Of a stretch of 64,000 nt of DNA, positions 1 to 10,175 are shown in pieces. A program made the translations under genes and the position numbers. The notes below the pieces were generated by a model. That model had not been told where the DNA came from. It did no database searches and saw nothing but the letters and a program-made list of their open reading frames with translations. The DNA is from Sweltsa coloradensis. Taxonomy: Eukaryota; Arthropoda; Insecta; Plecoptera; Chloroperlidae. Location: positions 83,028-147,027 of the forward strand of contig JAMZAV010001824.1 in NCBI GenBank assembly GCA_024449915.1, in the 5' to 3' direction. Within the stretch, counting starts at the first letter, position 1. Every line of letters begins with the position of its first letter.

Positions 1-371
1 CCGAGCCTTGTGGTACACCTGTTTCCAGTGAGAACGAGTCTGACAAAACAATTGTTAACACGCACTTTAAAAATTCTATCTTTTAAAAAGTTTTCTAAAA
101 ATTTTGGCATGTGCCCTCTAAAAACCCCACTCGTGAATCTGTTGAAGTATATTATACCTCCATGTTGTATCGTATGCTTTTTCAATGTCAAAAGCACACC
201 AACAACATGTTGTTTTGCAACAAACCCTTCTTGAATAAACGTCTCTAATCGAACCAAGTGGTCGATGGTGCAACGACGTTGACGAAATCCACATTGGACG
301 TTCGCCAATAAACCGCGTGTCTCCAGCATCCACATTAGTCGTTTGTTGATCATCTTTTCGAACAATTTGCA
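1..371 (-). pseudogene. Jockey-type LINE reverse transcriptase fragment
   Basis: Minus-strand translation gives the first part of a reverse transcriptase palm, with FDIEKAYDTTWR (the first catalytic Asp motif) followed by QIHEWGF. Upstream is the segment around CTIDHLVRLETF. The sequence repeats at 11,962-12,330, inside the larger Jockey-type LINE, so this is a second copy of the same family. It is cut at the window edge and joins a CR1-like RT fragment abruptly at about 371. Small frameshifts make it non-functional. The fusion places a downstream CR1 motif (VPQGSVL) before an upstream Jockey motif in one open frame, which no single RT would have. Confidence 0.75.
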
Positions 372-650
372 GGACTGAGCCCTGTGGGACCCCAGACGTA
401 ACTTTGGCAGAGCTTGATTTTGCGTCATCAAATAAGACACACTGAGTACGGCCTTTTAAGAAGGAACGAATCCATGAAAGCACACAACCATCAACTTTGC
501 ATTCCTTGAGCTTGTCCAAAAGCCTGGCATGTGGGACACGCTCAAAAGCCCGGGCCCAATCCTAAGGATATAACATCAACCTGTTCCGCTTTCCCACTAT
601 CCATGGAAAACTGCCAGTCATCGATGACGTCGATTAGCATAGTGACACAT
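372..650 (-). pseudogene. CR1-like LINE RT, downstream half of a split element
   Basis: Reads on the minus strand as a CR1-type RT: a DDWQFSMDSG segment, then RAFERVPH, then CVLSWIRSFLKGRTQ and VTSGVPQGSVL (RT motif B). The piece upstream lies at 7,808-8,721; the two halves are separated by a 7.16-kb insertion flanked on each side by CAT. Removing the insertion and one CAT restores an uninterrupted reading frame across the HGFLPKRSC region, which is strong support that this was one LINE. There is one frameshift near 560. The 3' end is lost at the junction with the Jockey fragment. Confidence 0.75.
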
Positions 651-930
651 TAGTAGGTAACCCAAACGTTCCCGCTCGATTTTTGTGATGGAGCAACGCC
701 ATTTTCTCAAAATTGTTAATTATACATTTACATTGATAAAAATGTTAGGTGTCACCCCACTTCCCCCTTCAGGGGGTGGGGGTGGAGGGTTTTGTGATTT
801 TTACCATAGACACAAAACAAAACCATGAATTTCTTTGAAAATTCGTAGGTTTACTAACAACACAATGCTGAATTTAAAAAAAATACTAGAAGTTAAAAAA
901 AAGACGCCATCTTGAAAACAATCACAGATT
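651..930 (+). repeat. Left terminal inverted repeat of the 7.16-kb element
   Basis: Pairs with 7,545-7,807. The outer ~18 bases and the block GTGATGGAGCAACGCC are nearly identical between arms. The inner part is diverged but alignable through ATTGATAA, TTTACTAA and GCCATCTTG. A short C/G-rich stretch at 755-790 (a CCCCCTTC..GGGGG hairpin) is present only in this arm. Confidence 0.65.
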
Positions 931-1494
931 GTCGATATTATTTACAGGTATAAACCGCAGTAAAATTAAAAATAAATTAAAATAAATTTAATTTCGCTCT
1001 TTAATGTTTGTTTAAACAAATACTTTCGAAATTTTTAAAATCGGTTGATATTTACATCTTTTATGTTGATATTATAGGACAACCCTGTTTTGAATATTTT
1101 CACTTAAAAAATCATGAACGAATATTTTCAGATGGTAGTGGCATAATTAACACAACTATTCAACTGGGAAATACTGAAACATTCATGTGTAGAAGGCAGT
1201 GGTTTTCTTGGCATCAAACCATATTTAAAATCCTGGTTAAACCATGGTCAAACCATGGATTTTAAATAGTAATCACATGCTCAAACGAACACGAGCGCCG
1301 TTTTGTCCTCCGTTGTAAATTAGTTATTAATAGGATAGACGTTATATAAAAAAAACATATACATATTTATTAAGTTATTGCTTCCAATATGGGAAGTTAT
1401 TAACAATTGGCTACCTTTACGCGCTTTTAATTTAATACGCGGGAAAATATCAATAAATATAATGTATGAAATACAACAGTGAATCAATGGCTTG

Positions 1495-1640
1495 AAGCCG
1501 CCTGCGGTTACTAATACGATTGGGGCGCTGGCCCACAGCGTATATCACTTGAAGAACGTGGGTTTGAATCCCGCAGAAGGCATTGGTTTTATATTTGTAA
1601 AATTGTTCACCCTCATATATCACCATGCATCGTCTCGAAT
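1495..1640 (+). mobile_element. tRNA-derived SINE fragment (family L)
   Basis: Contains GGGCGCTGGC followed ~40 bases later by GTGGGTTTGAATCCC, a good pol III B box and T-arm. The same layout recurs at 23,193-23,330, and both copies continue to a shared CGTCTCGAATAG. The cloverleaf does not close, so this is a SINE head and not a tRNA gene. The nearest tRNA by eye is a class II (Leu-like) tRNA. Confidence 0.5.
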
Positions 1641-2565
1641 AGTAATATTGCAATAGTAAATAAATGTATATATATATATATTTCTTACACCTGTTTCCAA
1701 CATAATTCGGGTCAGGGGGTGGCTATAACCACCAGATTTTCTAAGGCACACAGAGTTTATTATAACACCGGCTTGCCGGGCCTGTCATGTTTTCTTCTCA
1801 TTCGTTTTTTTCATCTTCCATTTCATCTTTTCGTCATTATCGTCCTCTTCTTTCTTGCTTCTTAAATAGTAAATAAATAAACAAAACTAGTCGCGCCCTA
1901 AAAATTACTTGAACTGGTGGACAAGTCACAGGTTGTCGTGAAACTATAAAACACTGTAAATTTGTTCGATGGAAAAGTCGCAGCTATAGAAAGAACCCGA
2001 CATTTAAAGTGTGTTTGATTTGTAGTTATTTTTCATTGACTCCACTTGTTTAATCCAAGAAATTATTAATGTATTAACTTGTTAAATTCCTAGACAACCT
2101 GAAATTCCGCAAGTTCAAGTAATTGTTTGATTGTTGTATTATGGTGCAGAAGCCAATTGGAAGTATTGTAATCATCTGATTATTTTCGGTCGTATTCTGG
2201 ACCTTGCTCATTTCTATAGTGTACATATATTAAAATATTATTGTAAAAATGAAGCATTTAAACTTTGTCATTATTTCTTTAGTTTCGAGTCTTTTTCTAC
2301 CACATTGGTTAAGTATTGAGTGCAATTCATGATCGTGGAAAGTATGAAGATGTGTTTTGTGTATCAACAAGATCAACACTAGTGGACGAGTTTTGTGAGA
2401 GCCTTGAACGCGGCGTTGCAAAAAATGCCACATATTTTATAGATAGAGACAGATTGTTGCTTATTCAGATTGCAGCAAGATAATCTAGCATCCATCAAAT
2501 GATTTTGAGCATACGAAACAAAGGCTGACTCGATAGACTTCAATAACAATAATTGAAGACCATTA

Positions 2566-3500
2566 GGTGCTCAGGAAGCGACCCTCCCCCCCCCCTCGAA
2601 CTAATTTTTCACTATAGCAGTTTTGTTCAGAAAAAATTACGATTAAAAATTTCCACCTGTTTGCCACTTGGCAGCTGGGGCGTTTGACCTCCAGGGGTGT
2701 CCAAAGTCGAAAGTTGCGAAACTTTGACCTGCTATAACGGTCAAAGTTCTTGATAAAATTCCAAAATTCTTTTTAATTATCATTCAACACATTATTTTTG
2801 ATTTTTTAAAACAAAAGCGACTTCACTTTTTGTAAAGGGGTGCCCAAAATTAATAATAATCTATTTTACTGTTTTATACACTTTAACATTAAAGTTGAAC
2901 ATATAATCCGCATTAAAGCTTTATTTAATACATAAAATGAAAGAACCATTGAATTTAAAAAATAAATTATGCAAAATCAATTCAAGGCTGTCCAAAATGC
3001 TGGGTTTTATATTATTGCTAATATACAACTTTTTTTTAAGTGCTAAAAATGTGTTCATGTTACTAAAATCAGTAAACCTGTCTAAGAATACGTATTGTAT
3101 GTAGGCCTAGCAAAGAATTATAATTTTTATCAGGGTTGTCCAAAATTTTGAATTCAAAATTACAGCAATTTGAGAGAAATACAATAAAAATAGGGCAAAA
3201 TCAATGTATTAGTTGGCCCAATCATCACCCAATTTATATTCTTACCTAAAAAATACAATGATGTGCTGTTTTAATACAGGGTTGTCCAAATAGTGGGGTT
3301 GTGTTCTTGTAAAGAATTGTTTGAATAAGGTCAAACTCGATCATAATATACCGTCAGGTGCAAGGGGAGCGACCCTTCGGGGCCCCCGAACTAATTTTCA
3401 CTATAGCAGTTTTGTTCAGAAAAAAATCACGATTATAATCCACCTATTTGCCATTTGGCAGCGGGGGTTTTTGCCTGCGGGGGTATTCAAAGTCGTTTTA
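2566..3500 (+). repeat. Direct duplication plus ~146-bp degenerate tandem array
   Basis: The block around CACTATAGCAGTTTTGTTC occurs twice (about 2,566-2,700 and 3,345-3,500). Between them a GGGTTGTCCAAAAT-like motif starts at 2,694, 2,837, 2,987, 3,133 and 3,279, spacings of 143-150 bp. The spacers are too diverged to show identity by eye, so this is an old tandem array or a regularly spaced protein-binding motif inside the 7.16-kb element. Confidence 0.6.
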
Positions 3501-3792
3501 ATGTTTTTTTTTTAAATTTGCCGTATTTCTTTTTTCGCTTTGAAAAATTTTCAATATTTTTCCCAAATACAATCACTAATATTTTTTCCCCACTTTTCCC
3601 TTCCCCTGCCCCGAACCTGTATCTAAAAAAACTGTTTTCTCATATGTGAGAAAACCACGAAAAAAGTATAAAAAAGGGAAATTTGTTTTGGGAATTTTAT
3701 TATGGAATCAATGTGAAATTATTTGCACTAATAATCATACAAATGGTCCTTAAAAGCCCCTTTAAAACCGACTATATTGAATTCCACAGGTA

Positions 3793-3995
3793 CATACATA
3801 CATAATACAAAACAAAACATACATACATACATACATACATACATCCCAAAATTTACATCATACAACAAAACATACATACATACATACATCCCATACATAC
3901 ATACATACATCTACATACAATACAATACATACATAAAATACATACTTTACATACAAAACATACTACATACTACATACATTACATACATACTTTAC
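3793..3995. repeat. (ATAC)n microsatellite
   Basis: Long runs of CATA/TACA tetranucleotides with interruptions. The Tyr/Thr/His-rich open frames here are a by-product of the repeat. Confidence 0.9.
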
Positions 3996-3999
3996 ATCC

Positions 4000-6900
4000 C
4001 GGAATGAACATTTATTAGGGGCTCACTGTATAGAAATTAATAATTATCCCCCCAATTTTTCTGATATTCAACTATAATTTTTTAAATTTTAAAAAAGCTA
4101 ATCTCTTTCTCTCTCATCACAACTAAAAACATAATACCCCTAAAACCTTTGGCCCGGATATTAGTTCACCCTTCAAAAGCTACTTGTGATAAACCCCAAA
4201 AACCCAAGGAGTTTGTGATGAAGGTGAAGCCGATAAATACTGATTAAGCGGGCACGTAGCCTAAGCTAAAATTCCCTTTACCCTTAATTTTTACTGTTTG
4301 TTTTTTGTTGTAAAAATTTGAAAGAAATTTTTAAAAAAATAGAGAAATTTTTTTCCTTTTGGAGTTGTGAAAAACTAATCACTATACACAATGCACAATG
4401 GGGCTTATGGGCACATAACGAAAGTCAACTCAAAACCAAGCTGTGTGCATTACCCTGGAACAAATTGCTGGGAAAACCCGGGTATTCTATCTAAAATTTG
4501 ACACCGCTAGTGCTTTTTTTATATCTTTAGGGGAAATGGGGGGATTTCCCTTCTGGGGTGATTTAATCAAGATGTTCAATCTTTTTTCGTTTTTATGAAA
4601 ATTTTGGAAATTGGGGCCCATTTCTAATGAAATATGCTATCAGCGACCAAAAAGTAAATGGGTGTCTGGGTTTGTATTGACTACACCCCTCCCTTGTTTT
4701 AAATTTCTGTTCGGGGGTGTACTGATAAAAGAGGATAAAAAGGGGCAAACTTTTTTTTAAAAAAAAACCCATTAAAAAACTCTCCGAATAGGGTTTTTCT
4801 TTCTGCCGTATAGAAAGCCTCCCGACTTTCTGCATCCCACCCTTTTTTGACTATTTTTCCCCTTGCTCTATAACCGGGGGTTAATGTGAATAAATGTATA
4901 TAATTTTTTAAAAAAATTTATGCTCCCTAAATTTTGGGATAAAAATATATGTACTCAAAAGTACAAACTGGGGAAACAAAGCCACCCAAACTGCATATTC
5001 TTACTGGAGTTTGGAAAAACCTTTTGAATACTCAGAAAATATAAAAAACACAATGAAAAATAGAAAAAAATTTTCCCGTGCAACCCGGGGTGGGATGCGG
5101 GTTTTGGGGGGTTCAAACATTTTTAAATAAATGAATAATTATTTTTGTACAAATTTCAACCCCAAATTTCAAAAACCCTTTAGTATAAAATTTTAAATTC
5201 CTACAAGATACACCCAAAAAATTAAGTCCCATTCCAAATGACAAATATGCATTGGTGGAAAAACATATAGTTTCGCTATAAACAAGCCTTTTTTTTATTT
5301 TGAGGGGGGTTTTTTCATAAAAAGATGTAAGAAGGAAAGGGTGCTTTTTTTTATTTTGGGATAACAAACATATATCTTTTGGACAAACCCCGTTTTTTTA
5401 CCATAAACAAATCCCCTAATTGTTTTTTTAAAGGGTTTTTACTGTGCCCCAAAGTTGGGTTGCAAAAAAATTAAAGAAAAGCAGATAAACTTTTCCTAGG
5501 AAAAAATATGAACAATGTTTGCTTGTGAAACTTGGGCATTGGGCAAACCCCACCGTCTAAACGCCTCAGATTTTTAACTGACAAACATGCATGCATGAAA
5601 GAACCATATTTTTTAACTGTGGGGAAAACACACACTGTTTTTAAGTTCGGGGGGTTATATACGTAAAAGATGAAAAAAATGGCCGCCACAAGTTTTTATA
5701 CTATTTTGTGCTTTTTGGGGAAAAAACCCTGTGTGTACATATAGCAAAAACATAGGTGTATTTTGTTTTACATAGTATGATGTTAGGGCTTTTTCAATCA
5801 AAATTTTAAAAAAAATTTTTAAATTTTCATTTAAAAAAAAATTTTTAAAATATTTTGCATATGTGACTTTGGACCCCCCCCTACCGTCTAAAAGGGCCCC
5901 CTCTGCCAATTTTGGGAAAAAGGCAAAAAATTGGGAAAAAACGATTAATTTCCTTTTAAAAAAACATATTGGGGCATTAAATTCAGGGGGGGGGGGGAAA
6001 AAAGGGGGGGGGGGGCCACCTAACGGTCTATTTTAGAAGAGCACGTGTTCCCTTTTTCAATAAAATAGGAACACAAATTGAGTACAGGGAGTGGGAGTAC
6101 ATTTTTACATCGGCTTTCAAAAGTTCATGTCCCCCCAATGAAGGGAAATGAAAATAAACCATGATGCTTGTCTTTTATAAAAAAAAAAAAAAAGCCCAGG
6201 GTTTACCAAATTTATGCTGGGGACCACAATGTAATAAAAGTATTTAAAAACAAAATTCTTTCATTCCCTTTTCGAACGGGCCCTTTTTTTCCTCGGACCC
6301 TCTGCCGGGAAATGTCGTTTCTTTGGGTTTTCTAGCAAAAAATTTTTTTTTATTGAACGGTTTTAAATTTTTTCTGTTTAAATTTTTTAACTCTTCCATG
6401 ACATTTATCACTACTCAAAATGAAAATTTTACGTGCATTACAATAAATTAAAAAATCTATAAAAATTTATTTTCTGATATAGAAGCTAGCTACTACTTTT
6501 TCTTCTCTAGGCCAAACCTTCCCCCGGGGCCCGAAAGGGTTTTCTTAAATAAGTATGAAAAGTACCTCTTGAAAATTAACTAGTACTATTATACAATTTT
6601 TTTTAACATTCTACATTTTAAAAACATATTTAGAAATTCCCCTTGATCGCAAATTCAGCTAATTTTACTACTCCCGGGTTTACTTTACGACCCCCCAATT
6701 TTTTAAAGCAATCAATTTTAATTTTTAAATTTTTTTTTAAAGGTGATCGGGGATTTGGGGCGATCAAGCAATTTAAAAAAAAAAACCTTTGCAAACTTGG
6801 GGAATTACTAAAAAATTACCTGTTTTTGATAAATTTTTAGGTCAGTTTTCTAAAAAAAAGTAAGCAAAGTGCTCCGATCGGGGGGGGGGGGGGAAAAACA

Positions 6901-7540
6901 CACATTCTTATTTTTCATTTAAATGCAAACCACAACCCGATGGCGATAGGACAAACGAATGAAACGATAGAGCTTCGTCAATGCAAGTGATCCTGACTTA
7001 ACCTCTGCATTCTGCGTCAAGTCTCGTTTGCTCGAGTGCATCCAACAGTCTTAAATATGGATCAACTTAATAAACCAAATTGGCTCATCCGTCAACGCAA
7101 CTAAAAACGTGGTAGAAAACCCTACATTAAAAATGCAGCACAAAGTTTTATCTAAAAAATGCTACCTACATAGCTTTCGAAAAATGTTTTTTTAAAAGAA
7201 AACACCAATTTTGAAAGAAAAAAAACGGTAAAACTAGAAACCTTAGTTTACTTGTAAAAAAATACAGTTTGGATAATACAGTAGGCTTATTTTAGAATAT
7301 AAACGAATGTTTGATCTATAGGAATTAATTTACAAACTGTCTAATCCGAAATCGGTATGTGGCAGGCGACTTTTAACAATATCCTAATTAGCCAAGCAAC
7401 AGGTGCCTTCAATCAAATGTTTGTGGAACGAGCAATCATCAACCGGTTTTTTAAATTTTTAATGTTTTACTTTAAGGAAACTTAACATTTTATGTTTTTT
7501 GATTTCATATTTTCATCAGCATTATGAATTTCTCACTATT
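4000..7540. other. Gene-free AT-rich interior, poor consensus
   Basis: No protein family, RNA gene or family A/B copy is recognisable. Runs of G, C, A and T of 6-14 bases are frequent (for example near 5,987, 6,003 and 6,880), consistent with sequencing or consensus error. Confidence 0.5.
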
Positions 7541-7544
7541 TGAT

Positions 7545-7807
7545 AACATGTCAAAAAAGTGATTATTTTTCCAAGATGGCGGCACAAATTTTACTTTTTG
7601 TATTTTTTTTCAAACTCGGCAATGTGTTTTTAGTAAAATATCAAAGTTTTATTAATTTCCAAGAAAAAAATCAAATTTTAATTAAAATAGTCACAACCTA
7701 AAAAAATTATCAATCTAAAATCGTATTTTACTATTTGGAATATGCGGCGTTGCTCCATCACGAAAATCGAGCGGGAACCCTAAATCATACATTTGGGTAA
7801 CCCACTA
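7545..7807 (-). repeat. Right terminal inverted repeat of the 7.16-kb element
   Basis: Reverse complement of 651-930, diverged inside. It has about 14 extra bases (around ATGATTTAG) between the outermost TIR and the conserved TTCCCGCTCG block, absent on the left. Confidence 0.65.
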
Positions 7808-8721
7808 CATGACCTTTTTGGCAAAAACCCATGCTGACTATCACCAATGAGATTGTTGAACGTGAAGTGATCCAAGAGAGCTGCGGACACGAGCCTTTCC
7901 ATCACCTTGCAGACAGCGCTTTTTAGTGAAATTGGCCTGTAATTGTCCAGGTTCGACTTGTCACCCTTCTTGAGGATTGGGACGACGTGAGCAGTTTTCC
8001 ATTCATCCGGTACAGCTCCACATGCGGATGAGTGATTGAACAATCCCACCCAGTGATGGAGCCAGAGCGCCAGCACATTCAAAGAGAATGCGCGATGGTA
8101 TACCATCTGGGCCATGCGCTGAGTTTGGTTTTGAATTTTTTAGACTTGCTGTGACTTCGGCGGTAGTGAAGTAGAGATTATGGACCCCGATGTGTGCCTG
8201 TTTGGGTGGAATAAACATGCTTGGTTGAGCTTCTGCGTTGAACGAATTTTTGAATTTGATGTTGAAAACATTAGCTATTGTTTCTGGATTTGTAAGTTTT
8301 TGCCCATTATCAGTGAAGTTAGCTGGCGCTGAATTGCCTTGCTTTGAATGTACATATTTCCAGAGGTTTTTGCTATTACCACCAAGACCCCAGATGTATT
8401 TTTGGTGAGCGTCAGGGATAAGAGTTTTGACCCGGTTTCTGTAAATATTGTATTTTTCCTTAACTTTTGGATCTAGGCTATTTTAGTAGCTCTAAATATA
8501 CGATTTCTTTTTCGAATACATTTGAGTACTTCCTTGGTGATCCACGGCTCTCTTTGCTTGCCTTTGATGGTTGCCTTTGGTAAAATGTGAAAGGAATTAC
8601 AAGTAAGATTTTTACAGTAAAAGTCATTCAAATTGGTTAGGTGGAACTTAAGATTTATTACTTTTTGTAGTTTGTTTTGGTCTAAGCTTGAACCTGTATG
8701 ATAGGCCTTGAATTTTGACAT
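7808..8721 (-). pseudogene. CR1-like LINE ORF2, RT upstream half
   Basis: Minus-strand translation in order: a linker segment (IKGKQREPWITKEV, then RNRVKTLIPDAHQKYIWG), then SAHGPDGIPS (RT motif 0), GAVPDEWKTAHVVPILKKGD, NYRPISLKSAVCKVMERLV (motif 1) and DSQHGFLPKRSC. These are hallmarks of CR1/Jockey-superfamily RTs. No endonuclease domain is seen; the sequence ends at about 8,721 where a plus-strand ORF begins. The frame breaks in at least two places. Its downstream continuation is 372-650, displaced by the 7.16-kb insertion. Confidence 0.8.
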
Positions 8722-9907
8722 TGATTGTAAAAGTATGGAACGAGTAACGAAGAGCAGATACTTCTATAACTCATCTCTATCTGCAGTTCACAATCAAGCT
8801 CTTCCTGTGAACCTAACTGGCACAAACAAAAGTCCAGGTAAGGTACCAATATGCATAATGGCCACCTCTGTTCAGTCGTCTAGTGATTCACTCTCCACAT
8901 GTAATATCGATTATAACAAGAACTTGTGCATTTTATCTCATAATAACCAGTCCCAGTGCTCTCTACAAGTAAGTGACACATGTGCATCTATGAATTTAAG
9001 TCATAACTATCGGCCGTGCGTCGTCAAGGATCATCAGTGTAGACCTAGGGCCTCCTTGTGTGCGCACATGTGCTGTGAACCCTCGCCTGTAACGCAAGCA
9101 TATCTTCCTACATCTGGACCTCTCGGCGTCAATGAATTCGAATGCAAACTCCCTCACCATGACATAGTACGCAATCTTCAATTGCTCACTGACAAAGTCT
9201 GCCTACTCGAGGCATTAATCACATCCCTAAATGACAGCCATAACCTCAAATGCGTGGTAGTAGGCAAACCGGAGGCTTTACCTCACAGCCATAGTGAGAA
9301 ATCCCACAGCCTACCTCTATGTGTTGCAACAACCTGTGACACTGGAAGAGCGAGATGCAATATCACAAGCAAAGACTTCAAATCACCGCAGTCTGGATGT
9401 ATCAAACTAGGCCTACCGGCACAAACAGACCAAGTACTTCAACGTCCCCCAAAAATTAGGCCTACGCTTGTACCAATCCTACCACAGCACCGTGAGCAGC
9501 ACAATCCGAGGACTAGCAGGCCTGCACAGACTAAACACCTACAGCCTACAATCCAAACGAAACCCAATAGAAGGCCAAAGACAAACTCAGACAGTAGAAC
9601 TAAGACTTCAAGTGGGTCAACACCACCAACTCCGATGAGTGTGTGGAACAAGCTTGAGACTGATCTACAGCCTAAGCCGTTCTGCCACCCAAACAGGTAT
9701 GGACCGCTTGCCGTAGACGAAGAAGAGGAAAACTTTCCAACTCTTCCAAATATTTCAAACAAAATCGTAGGCCTAAAAATCGTTCAACACATAGGCCCCC
9801 TACTGTCATACATAGGCCTACCTCAAAACAGGCCAAAACTGTGGTGGTTGGTGAAAACACGGTGGTCATCAGTGACTCTATGTTTACCGGATGTAAATTC
9901 CTATTAG
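8708..9907 (+). CDS. 399-aa LINE ORF1-like protein, possibly CR1/L2 type
   Basis: Longest uninterrupted ORF of the window. The N-terminal ~150 residues are Ser/Asn/Cys-rich with Cys-His spacings around CVVKDHQC and CAHMCC. Residues ~155-180 (LLTDKVCLLEALITSLND) could form a short coiled coil. Residues ~235-320 are Pro/Thr/Lys-rich and basic, followed by NRYGPLAVDEEEENFPTL, which resembles the acidic linker of LINE ORF1 proteins. A +1 shift at about 9,765 keeps an open frame to the stop at 9,970 and reads KTVVVGENTVVISDSMF, similar to the start of the SGNH esterase domain in CR1/L2 ORF1. So the natural protein was probably longer and is frameshifted. The ORF starts head-to-head with the minus-strand CR1 piece, and the 3' side is cut by the Jockey LINE tail. 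The family assignment is inference. Confidence 0.5.
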   Translation: MNFDIDCKSMERVTKSRYFYNSSLSAVHNQALPVNLTGTNKSPGKVPICIMATSVQSSSDSLSTCNIDYNKNLCILSHNNQSQCSLQVSDTCASMNLSHNYRPCVVKDHQCRPRASLCAHMCCEPSPVTQAYLPTSGPLGVNEFECKLPHHDIVRNLQLLTDKVCLLEALITSLNDSHNLKCVVVGKPEALPHSHSEKSHSLPLCVATTCDTGRARCNITSKDFKSPQSGCIKLGLPAQTDQVLQRPPKIRPTLVPILPQHREQHNPRTSRPAQTKHLQPTIQTKPNRRPKTNSDSRTKTSSGSTPPTPMSVWNKLETDLQPKPFCHPNRYGPLAVDEEEENFPTLPNISNKIVGLKIVQHIGPLLSYIGLPQNRPKLWWLVKTRWSSVTLCLPDVNSY

Positions 9908-9946
9908 ACAAAGAAAATGGGCCTAGACCCTATCATCTAGACCTTC

Positions 9947-10175
9947 ACGACGACGACAACATGAGAAACTAGGGCGCTTCAACCGGGTGGGTCATATTGC
10001 GCCGCCTGGGAAGGAAAGTAAATTAGAAGAGTTAATGCAGGTATGTTTGATGATAAGATTGTTTTCTAAGTGATATAAATAACAAAATAAATTGAAGATG
10101 AAGAAAGTAATAGCAAAAGAAAAGTTATGTATGTAAATGAAAATAAAGAAAAGAAAGAAATGTGTATGAAGTTAA
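9947..10175 (-). other. 3' UTR and tail of the Jockey-type LINE (family B reference)
   Basis: AT-rich UTR with TAATAGCAAAA and GTATAAATAAC-type blocks. It ends in the conserved tail whose plus-strand form is GAGAAACTAGGGCGCTTC followed by AACCGG and a GGTCATATTGCGCCGCC block. No poly(A); the element ends in a short GTC/GAC trinucleotide run. Confidence 0.7.

Larger units (their letters stand above)
651..7807. mobile_element. 7.16-kb long-TIR DNA transposon inserted in a CR1 LINE
   Basis: Ends match as inverted repeats: TAGTAGGTAACCCAAACG on the left and TAGTGGGTTACCCAAATG reading in from the right. Further in, both arms carry TTCCCGCTCGATTTT followed by GTGATGGAGCAACGCC, and a degenerate match continues to a shared GCCATCTTG block. 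The target site CAT is duplicated (648-650 and 7,808-7,810), and deleting the insert restores the host LINE frame. I see no transposase ORF; the interior is AT-rich, partly of poor consensus quality, and contains a tRNA-like SINE and a microsatellite. A 3-bp duplication and long TIRs would fit Academ or PIF/Harbinger-type elements. The superfamily is inferred, not shown. Confidence 0.7.

Noticed and set aside
118..519. One complete 133-aa RT protein
   Set aside because: It fuses fragments of two different LINEs in the wrong motif order; a chance open frame over a junction.
3728..4007. Tyr/Met/Cys-repeat proteins on both strands
   Set aside because: Translations of the (ATAC)n microsatellite.
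9439..9911. Minus-strand ORFs of 79 and 107 aa
   Set aside because: Antisense to the 399-aa ORF; no domain and composition explained by its Pro/Thr/Lys codons.
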